Below the pieces are notes generated by a model. The model made no database searches. It saw nothing but the letters and a program-made list of their open reading frames with translations, and was not told the origin of the DNA. From NCBI GenBank assembly GCA_020833345.1, contig JAJHQM010000003.1:1-59381 (forward strand): a stretch of DNA of 59,381 nucleotides, given 5' to 3'. A program made the translations under genes and the position numbers. Below, piece by piece: positions 52,845 to 59,381 of the stretch (position 1 is its first letter; every line of letters starts with the position of its first letter). Source of the stretch: Ignisphaera sp. GTDB lineage: Archaea > Thermoproteota > Thermoprotei_A > Sulfolobales > Ignisphaeraceae.

Positions 52845-53993
52845 TGCTGGGGGATTAGCATCAGGGAAGATGTAATTCTTATCATTAAAAAGAGTGAGGC
52901 TGAAAATCTCAATGAGATTATGGCTCTAATTAGAGAGGCAGGATATGAACCGAAGCATGTAATAAAAATCAGTAAACGTGATTCTGCATGTTATTTAACT
53001 TATGGTAAATTAACGCGAGTAAAGTATATAGTGAAGGAGAGCAATATAAAGAGACTTTGTATATATGATCAGCTAAAACCTAGGCAATTTTCATGCTTAA
53101 TAAAGGAGTTAGGTGTAGAGGTTTTAGATAAAGTCATGCTAATCCTTAGGATATTCCAAATGCACGCGGGTTCTCGTGAAGCACTTCTTCAAATTGAGTT
53201 AGCAAGGCTTTTACATGAATTACCTCTTATTCGTGAATGGATTAGAAGAACTAAACTAGGAGAATTACCTGGATTCCTTAGTGGTGGTAGGTATGCTATA
53301 GACTTTCAATATGAGCATGTTAGAAGAAGATTAGCTAAAATAAAGAGGGAACTAGAGGAGTTACGAAGGAGAAAAAGTTACGAACATATAAAAAGACGTT
53401 ATTCAGGCTGGGTTCATGTTGCAATAATAGGATATACCAATGCAGGAAAGACAACATTATTTAATGCATTAACAAAATTAAACAAGCCTACAGGAGATGA
53501 AATGTTTACAACTCTAACACCTAAATCCTATGCCGTAGGAATTTGTAAAAATGATTTTAACACTAAAATAGTATTCGTAGATACTATAGGGTTCATTAAG
53601 GACTTACCTGTTGAAATAATTGAGGCATTTAAAGCTGTTCTTGAGGAAATAAGGAGTGCAGATATCCTTCTATTTGTAATTGATATTAGTAAGAGCTTGA
53701 AGGCTATTTATAATGAAATTGATTCTGTACTTGAGGCGTTACAAAGTGTGGGCTTTGAAGGGAAGCCTACTATAGTTGCTTTAAATAAGTTAGACCTCAT
53801 TAATATGAGTAACAATGCTTCTCCTCATAGCCTATTGGAAGAGGTATACAAATACCTATTACGTAAAAACGTAAATGTAATTGATGTAATACCCATTTCA
53901 GCTTATCTTAATACGAATTTAGATATTTTGAAGGAGTCTCTATGCAGGAGTGTACAACAGTTAAAGAACTTGGTAAACAAATATACGTTTTAA
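52844..53993 (+). CDS. hflX: GTPase HflX, start out of frame at a G5 run
   Basis: Ribosome-associated GTPase. The nucleotide-binding domain has VAIIGYTNAGKTTLFNAL, FTTLTPKSYAVG, FVDTIGFIKDLP, VALNKLDL and VIPISAY. The preceding coiled-coil segment is HVRRRLAKIKRELEELRRRK. The first in-frame ATG (52920) would lose conserved N-terminal sequence: the frame reads REDVILIIKKSEAENLNEI upstream of it back to the aMBF1 stop, without a start codon. An ATG at 52844, overlapping that stop, is one nucleotide out of frame; with four instead of five G at 52849-52853 it gives MLGISIREDVIL. I annotate the gene from that ATG. Confidence 0.88.
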
Positions 53994-54514
53994 GACTTGG
54001 ACATAGACCACAGCGAGACCGCAGAGTTACAACTCATGTCGCTCTTGTTGCTAGAGCTTTTGGTGCTTTAGGTATGTACATAGCGGAGGTTAAAGATGAA
54101 AATATTAAGAAGAGCATTATGAAAGTTGTTGAGAGGTGGGGGGGAAAGTATTTTGAAGTTATTGATGGAGTGGATCCCATTAAAACTATATCACACTTTA
54201 AGGGTGAAAATTCCTGTATAATTCACCTAACAATGTACGGAATTCTAATAGACAGGGTAATTAAAGAAATCATAGAAAAATGTAAGAAAATTTTAGTAAT
54301 TGTAGGGGCAGAAAAAGTTGAAAGGATTTATTATGAGCTTGCTAACTATAATGTAGCAATAGGAAACCAGCCCCATTCTGAAGTCTCTGCCTTAGCGTTA
54401 TTTTTAGACAGGCTTTGGCAAGGACATGAAATGAATATATGCTTTCCAGACGCTAAATATTATATTGTACCCAGTGCTCGGGGCAAGGTAGTAAAGCATG
54501 TTCACAGAAGCTGA
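53942..54514 (+). CDS. trm56: tRNA (cytidine-56 2'-O)-methyltransferase Trm56
   Basis: SPOUT-class enzyme that methylates C56 in the T-loop of archaeal tRNA, stabilising the elbow. VLRLGHRPQRDRRVTTHVALVARAFGA near the start is diagnostic. VIVGAEKVERIYYELANYNVAIGNQPHSEVSALALFLDRL forms the trefoil-knot SAM site. The ATG at 53942, with GAAGGAG upstream, overlaps the hflX gene by 52 bp. Length is 190 residues. The downstream TFE gene overlaps its 3' end by 17 bp. Confidence 0.96.
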   Translation: MQECTTVKELGKQIYVLRLGHRPQRDRRVTTHVALVARAFGALGMYIAEVKDENIKKSIMKVVERWGGKYFEVIDGVDPIKTISHFKGENSCIIHLTMYGILIDRVIKEIIEKCKKILVIVGAEKVERIYYELANYNVAIGNQPHSEVSALALFLDRLWQGHEMNICFPDAKYYIVPSARGKVVKHVHRS

Positions 54515-54998
54515 TGCACTAAAGGTTGTTGAGAAGCTTTACGGTTTCGATGGTAAAAGAATTGTAGAGATGCTACTCAAGGTTAATAGTGGAAAGACTA
54601 TTGATGAAATAGCTCAAGAAACTGGTATTAGAGTTAATGATGTTAGGAGACTTCTCTATGAAATGGCTCAAGACGGTTTCGTATCTTACTTGCGCAGTCA
54701 GAAAGGAGAGAGCCTCTGGTATAACTACAGATGGTATACAAATAGCACTATGTTAAAAACTGCACTCTACAGGCGTATAGAGAACATAGTTAGAATTCTA
54801 AGGGAGAGACTGGAGTATGAGATGAGTACATCATTTTATGTATGCCCCATAGACTCAACTATATACACATTTGAAGAGGCTTTTGAAAACAACTTTCAAT
54901 GCATTCACTGTCAGTCAGATCTTATAGAATTTGATAATAGACAGATAATTACATATTTGAAAGAGCTATTAGAAAAGCTTAGAAAATTCATAGCCTAG
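54498..54998 (+). CDS. tfe: Transcription initiation factor TFE (alpha subunit)
   Basis: 166 residues. The N-terminal extended winged helix (ALKVVEKLYGFDGKRIVEMLLKVNSGKTIDEIAQETGIRVNDVRRLLYEM) and the coiled region around RIENIVRILRERLEYE match TFE/TFIIE-alpha. The zinc ribbon is degenerate: YVCPIDSTIYTF has one Cys, then QCIHCQ has two, so the fourth ligand may be Asp or missing. It assists promoter opening with TBP and TFB. The gene overlaps trm56 by 17 bp in a plus-strand operon. Confidence 0.93.
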   Translation: MFTEADALKVVEKLYGFDGKRIVEMLLKVNSGKTIDEIAQETGIRVNDVRRLLYEMAQDGFVSYLRSQKGESLWYNYRWYTNSTMLKTALYRRIENIVRILRERLEYEMSTSFYVCPIDSTIYTFEEAFENNFQCIHCQSDLIEFDNRQIITYLKELLEKLRKFIA

Positions 54999-55014
54999 CA
55001 CTGTGATATCATCT

Positions 55015-55965
55015 ATGAAACCTGTGGTAATAGACTTATTTTGTGGTGCCGGTGGTTTTTCCAGAGGATTTAAGGATGCAGGTTTTGATATTGCATTAGG
55101 TATAGATAACGACGCTGCTTGTGGAAAGTCTTTTAAGGCGAATTTTCCAAGGGCTACTGTTATTGTGGAGAATATTCAAGATGTTGATGGTACTGATATA
55201 AAGTACCTAGTGCACAAGAGATATGACATTGTTATTGGAAGCCCACCCTGCGAGCCCTTTACTGGTGCAAATCCAAATAGAGAGATTAGCCCATTAGACA
55301 GGTTATATAAGGATCCCTTGGGTAAACTAACATTAGAGTTCATAAGAATTGTAGGTGAGCTGAAGCCTAAGGTATTTGTTATGGAAAATGTGCCAGCAAT
55401 ATTAGAAGAAGAAATTAGAACTAGCTTAGCTGAAGAATTCAAATACGTTGGTTACAATAAGATATACTTTAATGTTCTTAACGCTGAAAAGTATGGTACA
55501 CCGAGTAGAAGAAGAAGAGTGTTCGTATCAAATGTGTTAATAAATCCAAAAACTGTAAAGAAGGTTATAACAGTAGCTGAGGCCCTAGCTGATCTACCCT
55601 CTCCATATGCTTCAACTATTCCAAACCATGAATATGTACCTCTTTCTGATAAAAAACTAAAGAAAATTACTAAGATTAAGCCGGGTAAGGCCCTCTACTA
55701 CTATCGTGGTGCTTCAAAAGCTATACCGACACTCATCAAGCTGAATCCTCATAAAATTGCCCCTCCAGTCTTAGGCTCCTCAAGATTCATACACCCATTT
55801 GAGAATAGACTGCTGACTGTACGTGAACAGGCGCGACTTATGGGATATCCAGATGATCATGTATTTTACGGAGGTAAGGACCAGCAATTCAATCAAGTTG
55901 GAGAATCTGTGCCACCGCCACTTTCGCATGCTATAGCAAGGTTTTTAATTGACATGCTTTTTTAA
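55015..55965 (+). CDS. Cytosine-C5 DNA methyltransferase (no adjacent restriction gene)
   Basis: 316 residues with all main C5-methylase motifs: I (VVIDLFCGAGGFSRGF), IV (GSPPCEPFTG, catalytic Cys79), VI (FVMENVPAI, Glu124), VIII (SRRRRVFVSN), IX and X (QVGESVPPPLSHAIARFL). The target recognition region between VIII and IX is short. No endonuclease gene is next to it. It sits in a housekeeping operon after TFE, so it may be a resident chromosomal methylase rather than part of a mobile defence module. A Dnmt2-like RNA target is a less likely alternative. ATG 55015 is preferred to GTG 55003. Confidence 0.88.
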   Translation: MKPVVIDLFCGAGGFSRGFKDAGFDIALGIDNDAACGKSFKANFPRATVIVENIQDVDGTDIKYLVHKRYDIVIGSPPCEPFTGANPNREISPLDRLYKDPLGKLTLEFIRIVGELKPKVFVMENVPAILEEEIRTSLAEEFKYVGYNKIYFNVLNAEKYGTPSRRRRVFVSNVLINPKTVKKVITVAEALADLPSPYASTIPNHEYVPLSDKKLKKITKIKPGKALYYYRGASKAIPTLIKLNPHKIAPPVLGSSRFIHPFENRLLTVREQARLMGYPDDHVFYGGKDQQFNQVGESVPPPLSHAIARFLIDMLF

Positions 55966-55989
55966 ACATTATACCGCAGGTGTGATTAA

Positions 55990-56469
55990 GTGAAACCAAA
56001 AATTCATTTAGTAGCCTTCGCACCTTCAAGTCCTCAGAGGTTAATAGATTTAGCAAAAACAGCGTATTCGTTTGAATTTGTTGATAGCTTTATCGTGATC
56101 AAACCTACAGGTCTTGCTGCACAAAGTGGAATTCCAGAGGTTTTTAAGCTCGCATATAAATGTGGCAAACCATTCTCAGTATTAGCTAGCTTAAGAGAAT
56201 TAAAAGAAATATTGAGTATAGACGTGCTCATTTTCATTCTCCAAAATAGAAAAGATATTCAAGACTTTACTGAAGTTATAAAAGGACTTTACGCTAATTC
56301 CATGGCTATAATTATACAAGCTGGTGAAACAACAATTAGTAAAGACGATTTGTCGTTAGGTATTGGAGCAAGAATCAGCGAGATGAGTAACCTATTCTCC
56401 CCAAATCCTATTGCTGAAGCCACCGCCGTATTGTTAAAATATGCAAAGATGCTACTAAGTTCTGGATGA
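55990..56469 (+). CDS. Conserved archaeal SPOUT-like protein (annotated elsewhere as RecB-family nuclease)
   Basis: 159 residues. KIHLVAFAPSSPQRLIDLAKTAYSFEFVDSFIVIKPTGLAAQSGIPEVFKLAYKCGKPFSVLASLREL and the later SLGIGARISEMSNLFSPNPIAEATAVLLKYAK fit an archaeal family (COG4080 as I recall) whose fold is thought to be SPOUT-like. I see no clear catalytic motif. The start is GTG 55990. It lies between the C5-methylase and the radical SAM gene with short spacers (24 and 7 bp), in the same operon. Function unknown. Confidence 0.6.
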   Translation: MKPKIHLVAFAPSSPQRLIDLAKTAYSFEFVDSFIVIKPTGLAAQSGIPEVFKLAYKCGKPFSVLASLRELKEILSIDVLIFILQNRKDIQDFTEVIKGLYANSMAIIIQAGETTISKDDLSLGIGARISEMSNLFSPNPIAEATAVLLKYAKMLLSSG

Positions 56470-56476
56470 TGAATAA

Positions 56477-58102
56477 ATGGAAAAAGTCTTAGTTGTAGAC
56501 GCTAATGCGCGCGGAATAGGAAGGAGAGTTTCAACAATAGATGTTATAGGTGTGGGTCCAAGGCTTGTAACATCTCTACTTAGGAACTATAACATTGCTG
56601 CAAGATTATACGCCTATGAAAACGTTATAGAAGATCCAAAAATTATGGAAAGCTACGATATTCTTGCAATATCATTTATGATAAGTGATGTGCCTGCAGT
56701 TAAGAAATTGATTAACCTATGGAATAAGATTAATAATGGAGGAATAGTGATTTTAGGTGGTAGTGGTGCACTTAGTCAAGCGATTTTACAATCATTGCGT
56801 TTTTCAATGGCATTCAAAGGCGAAGTTGAAGTCACATTTAAGCATATTTTTTCTAGTTACACAAAGTTAAGCGAATCTTATGAAGTATTTTTGAAAGAGA
56901 AGAGTACAATCAGAGGTCTAGTTATTAAAACGCAAAACGGTGAATTATTAGATGGAGGTCTAGGTATTTGGGCTCCCAAGGAGATGCTCAATATAATACC
57001 TGTTATAGAGGATCTGAAAACATACCCGCTTTTCTGGGCTTCAAGAGTATATGTCGAGGTGGTTAGGGGATGTAGTAACTTTAAAAGAGCTAAACAAGCA
57101 AGTAATGGTAAAGTATGTACCAATTGTAATCTATGTTACGTTGACCCTTTAAGTCTCAAAGCCCCGTGTCCTATAGGCATACTCCCTGGCTGTGGTTATT
57201 GTAGTGTACCTACAGTTCACGGACCTGCACGCTCTCGCAATTTGTATACAATACTTGAAGAGGTGGAAAGACTTACAAAAATTGGAGTTAGTAGAATTGT
57301 TTTAAGTGCGCCAGACTTTCTTGACTTTGGAAGAGATCATCTTGTTGAAAATCCCCTAACTGAGCCTTGCAGGCCGCCACCAAATATTGAAATGATTGAG
57401 GAGTTGTTAAATAAATTGACAAGAATTCGCGCTATAGCAATGGAAAAAACCGTTATAATGATAGAAAACGTAAAGCCATGCCTTGTTAACGATGAGGTAG
57501 CGGATGTTTTAGGAAGGTATTTAAAGGACACACCGATATACATAGGCCTAGAGAGTTGTAGTGATGAGCTACTAGAAAAAATTGGAAGACCAGCAACATG
57601 CAGTAGCACTATTAATGCAATTAAGAAACTTAGTGATCATGGACTTAGACCATATGTTTACTTAATGCATGGCTTACCCATAGAAAGCGAAGACGATATT
57701 AGGAAAACCATTAAATGTATTGATGTTTTGGAAAGCGTTGGTGTAGAAAGAATTGTATTGTACAGATTCAGACCTATACCATACTCTACTTTCGAGAATT
57801 TTACTAGACCTGACACAGCTATGCAAAATGCTTCTAAAAGAGAGCTATATGTAAAGGTCAGTGAATTCAATAAAAAACAGAAAGATAAATTGCGAGGCAT
57901 GGTAGTAAAGGCAATTATAGCACAAAGACATCCAACAAAAAGAGGCTTTTTAATAGCCTATCCGCAAAAACATGGTCCAGTAATACTCTTACGAGGTTCT
58001 AGTAATTTAATTGGACATAGAGTTACAGTAAAAATCCAGGAAGCCATTAGTGACAGAGTGGTTCTGGGGTCTTTAGTCCATATTCATGAGAGGTACATTT
58101 AA
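56477..58102 (+). CDS. B12-binding-like radical SAM protein with C-terminal TRAM-like domain
   Basis: 541 residues. Residues ~1-130 look like a cobalamin-binding-type alpha/beta domain (LVVDANARGIG, DILAISFMISDVPAVKKLI, GIVILGGSGAL), though no Asp-x-His-x2-Gly motif is seen. The radical SAM core begins VEVVRGCSNF. An extra Cys-rich insert (CTNCNLC, then APCPIGILPGCGYCSVP) replaces the usual compact CX3CX2C. IYIGLESCSDELLEKIGRP and YLMHGLPIESEDD are typical later strands. The end (GSSNLIGHRVTVKIQEAISDRVVLGSLV) resembles a TRAM RNA-binding domain, so the substrate may be RNA. The reaction is unknown. Confidence 0.8.
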   Translation: MEKVLVVDANARGIGRRVSTIDVIGVGPRLVTSLLRNYNIAARLYAYENVIEDPKIMESYDILAISFMISDVPAVKKLINLWNKINNGGIVILGGSGALSQAILQSLRFSMAFKGEVEVTFKHIFSSYTKLSESYEVFLKEKSTIRGLVIKTQNGELLDGGLGIWAPKEMLNIIPVIEDLKTYPLFWASRVYVEVVRGCSNFKRAKQASNGKVCTNCNLCYVDPLSLKAPCPIGILPGCGYCSVPTVHGPARSRNLYTILEEVERLTKIGVSRIVLSAPDFLDFGRDHLVENPLTEPCRPPPNIEMIEELLNKLTRIRAIAMEKTVIMIENVKPCLVNDEVADVLGRYLKDTPIYIGLESCSDELLEKIGRPATCSSTINAIKKLSDHGLRPYVYLMHGLPIESEDDIRKTIKCIDVLESVGVERIVLYRFRPIPYSTFENFTRPDTAMQNASKRELYVKVSEFNKKQKDKLRGMVVKAIIAQRHPTKRGFLIAYPQKHGPVILLRGSSNLIGHRVTVKIQEAISDRVVLGSLVHIHERYI

Positions 58103-58283
58103 TTACCATTGTGGCAAAGCCTTAATTAAGTGATAGTAAGGCATTTTCACAGCTTTAATTTCCTTGAGACTGTAACCGCCTCCGAAAAAGTAAAAGGACT
58201 AGTTATTGGCACCATCATAAAGCGATGCTGTGCACAAGGTTTTATAAACCCTAAATAATGTATTTTTATGAGGTGATATAATT

Positions 58284-58604
58284 TTGGTGAAGGTGTCATC
58301 AATAGAGCTTGAGACATTTGAAGACATGGTCTTGATGTTGCACTCTCGAATGACTCCTGTCAGCATGACTTCATCGCTTATGTGTACAGATAAGACATGT
58401 TTTACCATAATAAGCGCTGGAGATGAGCAGGTTTTTATAATCTCTTCACCTCCACCTGTAAGTAAATGTAAGTTTGCATATGTTGATGACTACGGAAAGG
58501 TTAAATGCAGTGAAACTCCACCAACTGGCAGACCAATAGTTTTTGTAATATCTGTAAAAAACATTAAAGAAAGCGATAGCGTAGTAAAAGCTTTACTAAC
58601 ATAG
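58284..58604 (+). CDS. Hypothetical 106-residue protein
   Basis: I recognise no family. The sequence is a mix of short beta-like segments (CFTIISAGDEQVFIISS, PIVFVISVKNI) with four Cys (CTDKTC, KCKF, KCSE). It has no membrane helix or signal peptide. A TATA box (TTTATAAA, 58241-58248) and a GAGGTG site at 58270-58275 support expression from TTG 58284; GTG 58287 is an alternative. It stands alone upstream of tRNA-Leu. Confidence 0.6.
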   Translation: MVKVSSIELETFEDMVLMLHSRMTPVSMTSSLMCTDKTCFTIISAGDEQVFIISSPPPVSKCKFAYVDDYGKVKCSETPPTGRPIVFVISVKNIKESDSVVKALLT

Positions 58605-58640
58605 TCAATTAAAAGCTTATACTACTCACCATAAAAACAC

Positions 58641-58648
58641 TTTTAATG
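58641..58648 (+). promoter_or_regulatory. TATA box for tRNA-Leu
   Basis: TTTTAATG lies ~34 bp before the tRNA 5' end, in a 74-bp AT-rich spacer. Confidence 0.35.
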
Positions 58649-58678
58649 CTTCTCACAAAATCCTATTTTGTAAACTGC

Positions 58679-58766
58679 GCGGGGGTGCCCGAGCCAGGTC
58701 AAAGGGGTCGGGCTGAGGACCCGATGGCGTAGGCCTGCGTGGGTTCAAATCCCACCCCCCGCACCA
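58679..58766 (+). tRNA. tRNA-Leu (anticodon GAG), CCA encoded
   Basis: Acceptor GCGGGGG (58679-58685) pairs with CCCCCGC (58756-58762), discriminator A, encoded CCA (58764-58766). The anticodon stem TCGGG/CCCGA encloses CTGAGGA (anticodon GAG). The long variable arm marks a class II tRNA, and the T arm is GTGGG-TTCAAAT-CCCAC. No intron. It reads CUC/CUU codons. Confidence 0.97.
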
Positions 58767-58788
58767 AAAAAATCAGAAAGTGAAAATC

Positions 58789-59091
58789 ATGAGTTATAGC
58801 TGGGAGCCTAAATGGATTAGAAAGAAGATTGCTGTAGCAGAAGGTATTGAAATAGAAACTTGTTATGATGCTTCGACGGGACTAATGTTATGCCCCCTTT
58901 GCGTAAATGTGTCTAAGGTATGCCCTAGCACAACAGAGCCTACAACTGTTATACCTGAGAACGTGCCGTATTTCTTCTCTCCTGAAGACATAGTTTACCA
59001 TATGAAGACCCATACAAAAGCAATTGAAACTAGAAAGCTGTACACAGAAGTTGAGATAGAAGAGGAGGAAGGTGAAGAGGAGGAAGAGTAG
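58789..59091 (+). CDS. Small zinc-finger-like protein with acidic tail
   Basis: 100 residues. A possible zinc site is made by MLCPLC (Cys-x2-Cys) with later Cys (VCPST) and the pair in VYHMKTHTK, giving a C2H2-like pattern with a long loop. The last ~16 residues are almost all Glu (EVEIEEEEGEEEEE), which may mimic nucleic acid or bind basic proteins. ATG 58789 is preferred to GTG 58780. It directly follows tRNA-Leu (22 bp), so it may share its transcript. No named family was recognised. Confidence 0.72.
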   Translation: MSYSWEPKWIRKKIAVAEGIEIETCYDASTGLMLCPLCVNVSKVCPSTTEPTTVIPENVPYFFSPEDIVYHMKTHTKAIETRKLYTEVEIEEEEGEEEEE

Positions 59092-59104
59092 TGCGTGAGG
59101 CGAG

Positions 59105-59381
59105 TTACAGGCTACATAAACTTCTATGCGTTTCATCATTCAACTTGAGTAGTGCTATAAACACCATCCTATAGACTTCTAGATTACTATCTTTTGACAG
59201 AACATAACCCTGCGATGTTCCTGCGTACGCTAAGCTGTAAATTGATTGATTAACTTTATCAGCTGTAACATAGAGACCCTGTCCCTCAAATGCCCCTATA
59301 GCAGTAGAATCTACTATAATACTAAAACTGTTTCCTATTAATTCGTATCCTAAAACCCAGGGAACAACTTTTATAGCATAA
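59105..59381 (-). CDS. C-terminal part of an unidentified protein
   Basis: An open frame of 91 codons enters from the right edge and ends at TAA (59107-59105). It reads like real protein: ELIGNSFSIIVDSTAIGAFE, VNQSIYSLAYAGTSQGYVLS, NLEVYRMVFIALLKLNDETH. I see no motif that identifies it. It converges on the zinc-finger-like gene across a 13-bp gap. Confidence 0.6.
   Translation of the reverse strand, partial: YAIKVVPWVLGYELIGNSFSIIVDSTAIGAFEGQGLYVTADKVNQSIYSLAYAGTSQGYVLSKDSNLEVYRMVFIALLKLNDETHRSLCSL

Noticed and set aside
1-59381. CRISPR arrays, toxin-antitoxin pairs, prophage or complete insertion sequences
   Set aside because: No regularly spaced repeats, no transposase or integrase genes, and the single RHH gene has no toxin neighbour.

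Overview
This window is a stretch of an AT-rich chromosome from a hyperthermophilic crenarchaeon (Thermoproteota). Several genes fix this placement. The RNA polymerase subunit Rpo8/RpoG and ribosomal proteins S25e and S26e are typical of Crenarchaeota and relatives. Reverse gyrase marks hyperthermophily. Archaeal aMBF1, TFE, PAN, a thermosome and the bifunctional fructose-1,6-bisphosphate aldolase/phosphatase are also present. The gene set resembles Desulfurococcales/Ignisphaera-like organisms, but I cannot name a genus. One unexpected gene is a type-2 (methanogen-type) seryl-tRNA synthetase.

Layout. 0-7 kb: a partial FAD reductase, an M28-like peptidase, a MoeB/ThiF E1 enzyme, SerRS-2, hexulose-phosphate synthase, a DUF59 Fe-S factor, a non-catalytic proteasome beta subunit and endonuclease V. 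7-13.3 kb: two MoeA genes (one fused to a periplasmic-binding-like domain), endonuclease III, a dolichyl-phosphate-mannose-synthase-like GT2/GtrA fusion and a sugar nucleotidyltransferase. 13.4-18.2 kb: a RING-like protein and a four-gene membrane operon (OPT-like protein, split FtsX/MacB-like permease, ABC ATPase). 18.2-24.7 kb: the three-gene archaeal mevalonate module (anhydromevalonate-phosphate decarboxylase and both phosphomevalonate dehydratase subunits), a Clp1/Grc3 kinase, a RuvC-like protein and a CDP-alcohol phosphatidyltransferase. 24.7-33.2 kb: S26e, ProRS, TrmI, S25e, a nitrilase-fold pseudoenzyme and reverse gyrase. 33.2-40.4 kb: an RNA-rich gap, tRNA-Gly, flavoprotein, two S1C proteases, TPI and FBP aldolase/phosphatase. 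40.4-52.2 kb: ABCE1, a Trp/Glu micro-protein, KEOPS Cgi121, a MoaD-like protein, S17e, thermosome, HerA-like ATPase, TgtA, Lsm, Rpo8, a PAC2 protein, a PUA protein and PAN. 52.3-59.4 kb: aMBF1, HflX, Trm56, TFE, a C5-methyltransferase, a radical SAM enzyme and tRNA-Leu.

The genes are mostly housekeeping, with themes of tRNA/rRNA modification (TgtA, TrmI, Trm56, Cgi121, C/D guide RNAs), proteostasis and isoprenoid/lipid synthesis. There is no CRISPR array or complete insertion sequence.

The most notable non-standard observations are these. (1) A 25-codon gene made almost only of Glu and Trp lies just upstream of ABCE1. (2) Two C/D box guide RNAs on opposite strands at 33.4 kb have guides that appear to address adjacent nucleotides of one 23S rRNA segment, and a third C/D RNA lies at 10.5 kb. 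(3) Two solo IS200/IS605-type end hairpins are present, one of which supplies the stop codon of ABCE1. (4) Three genes (RuvC-like, TgtA, HflX) have good start codons one nucleotide out of frame with clearly coding sequence, two of them at a G5 run. (5) Several enzyme homologues have lost key catalytic residues.
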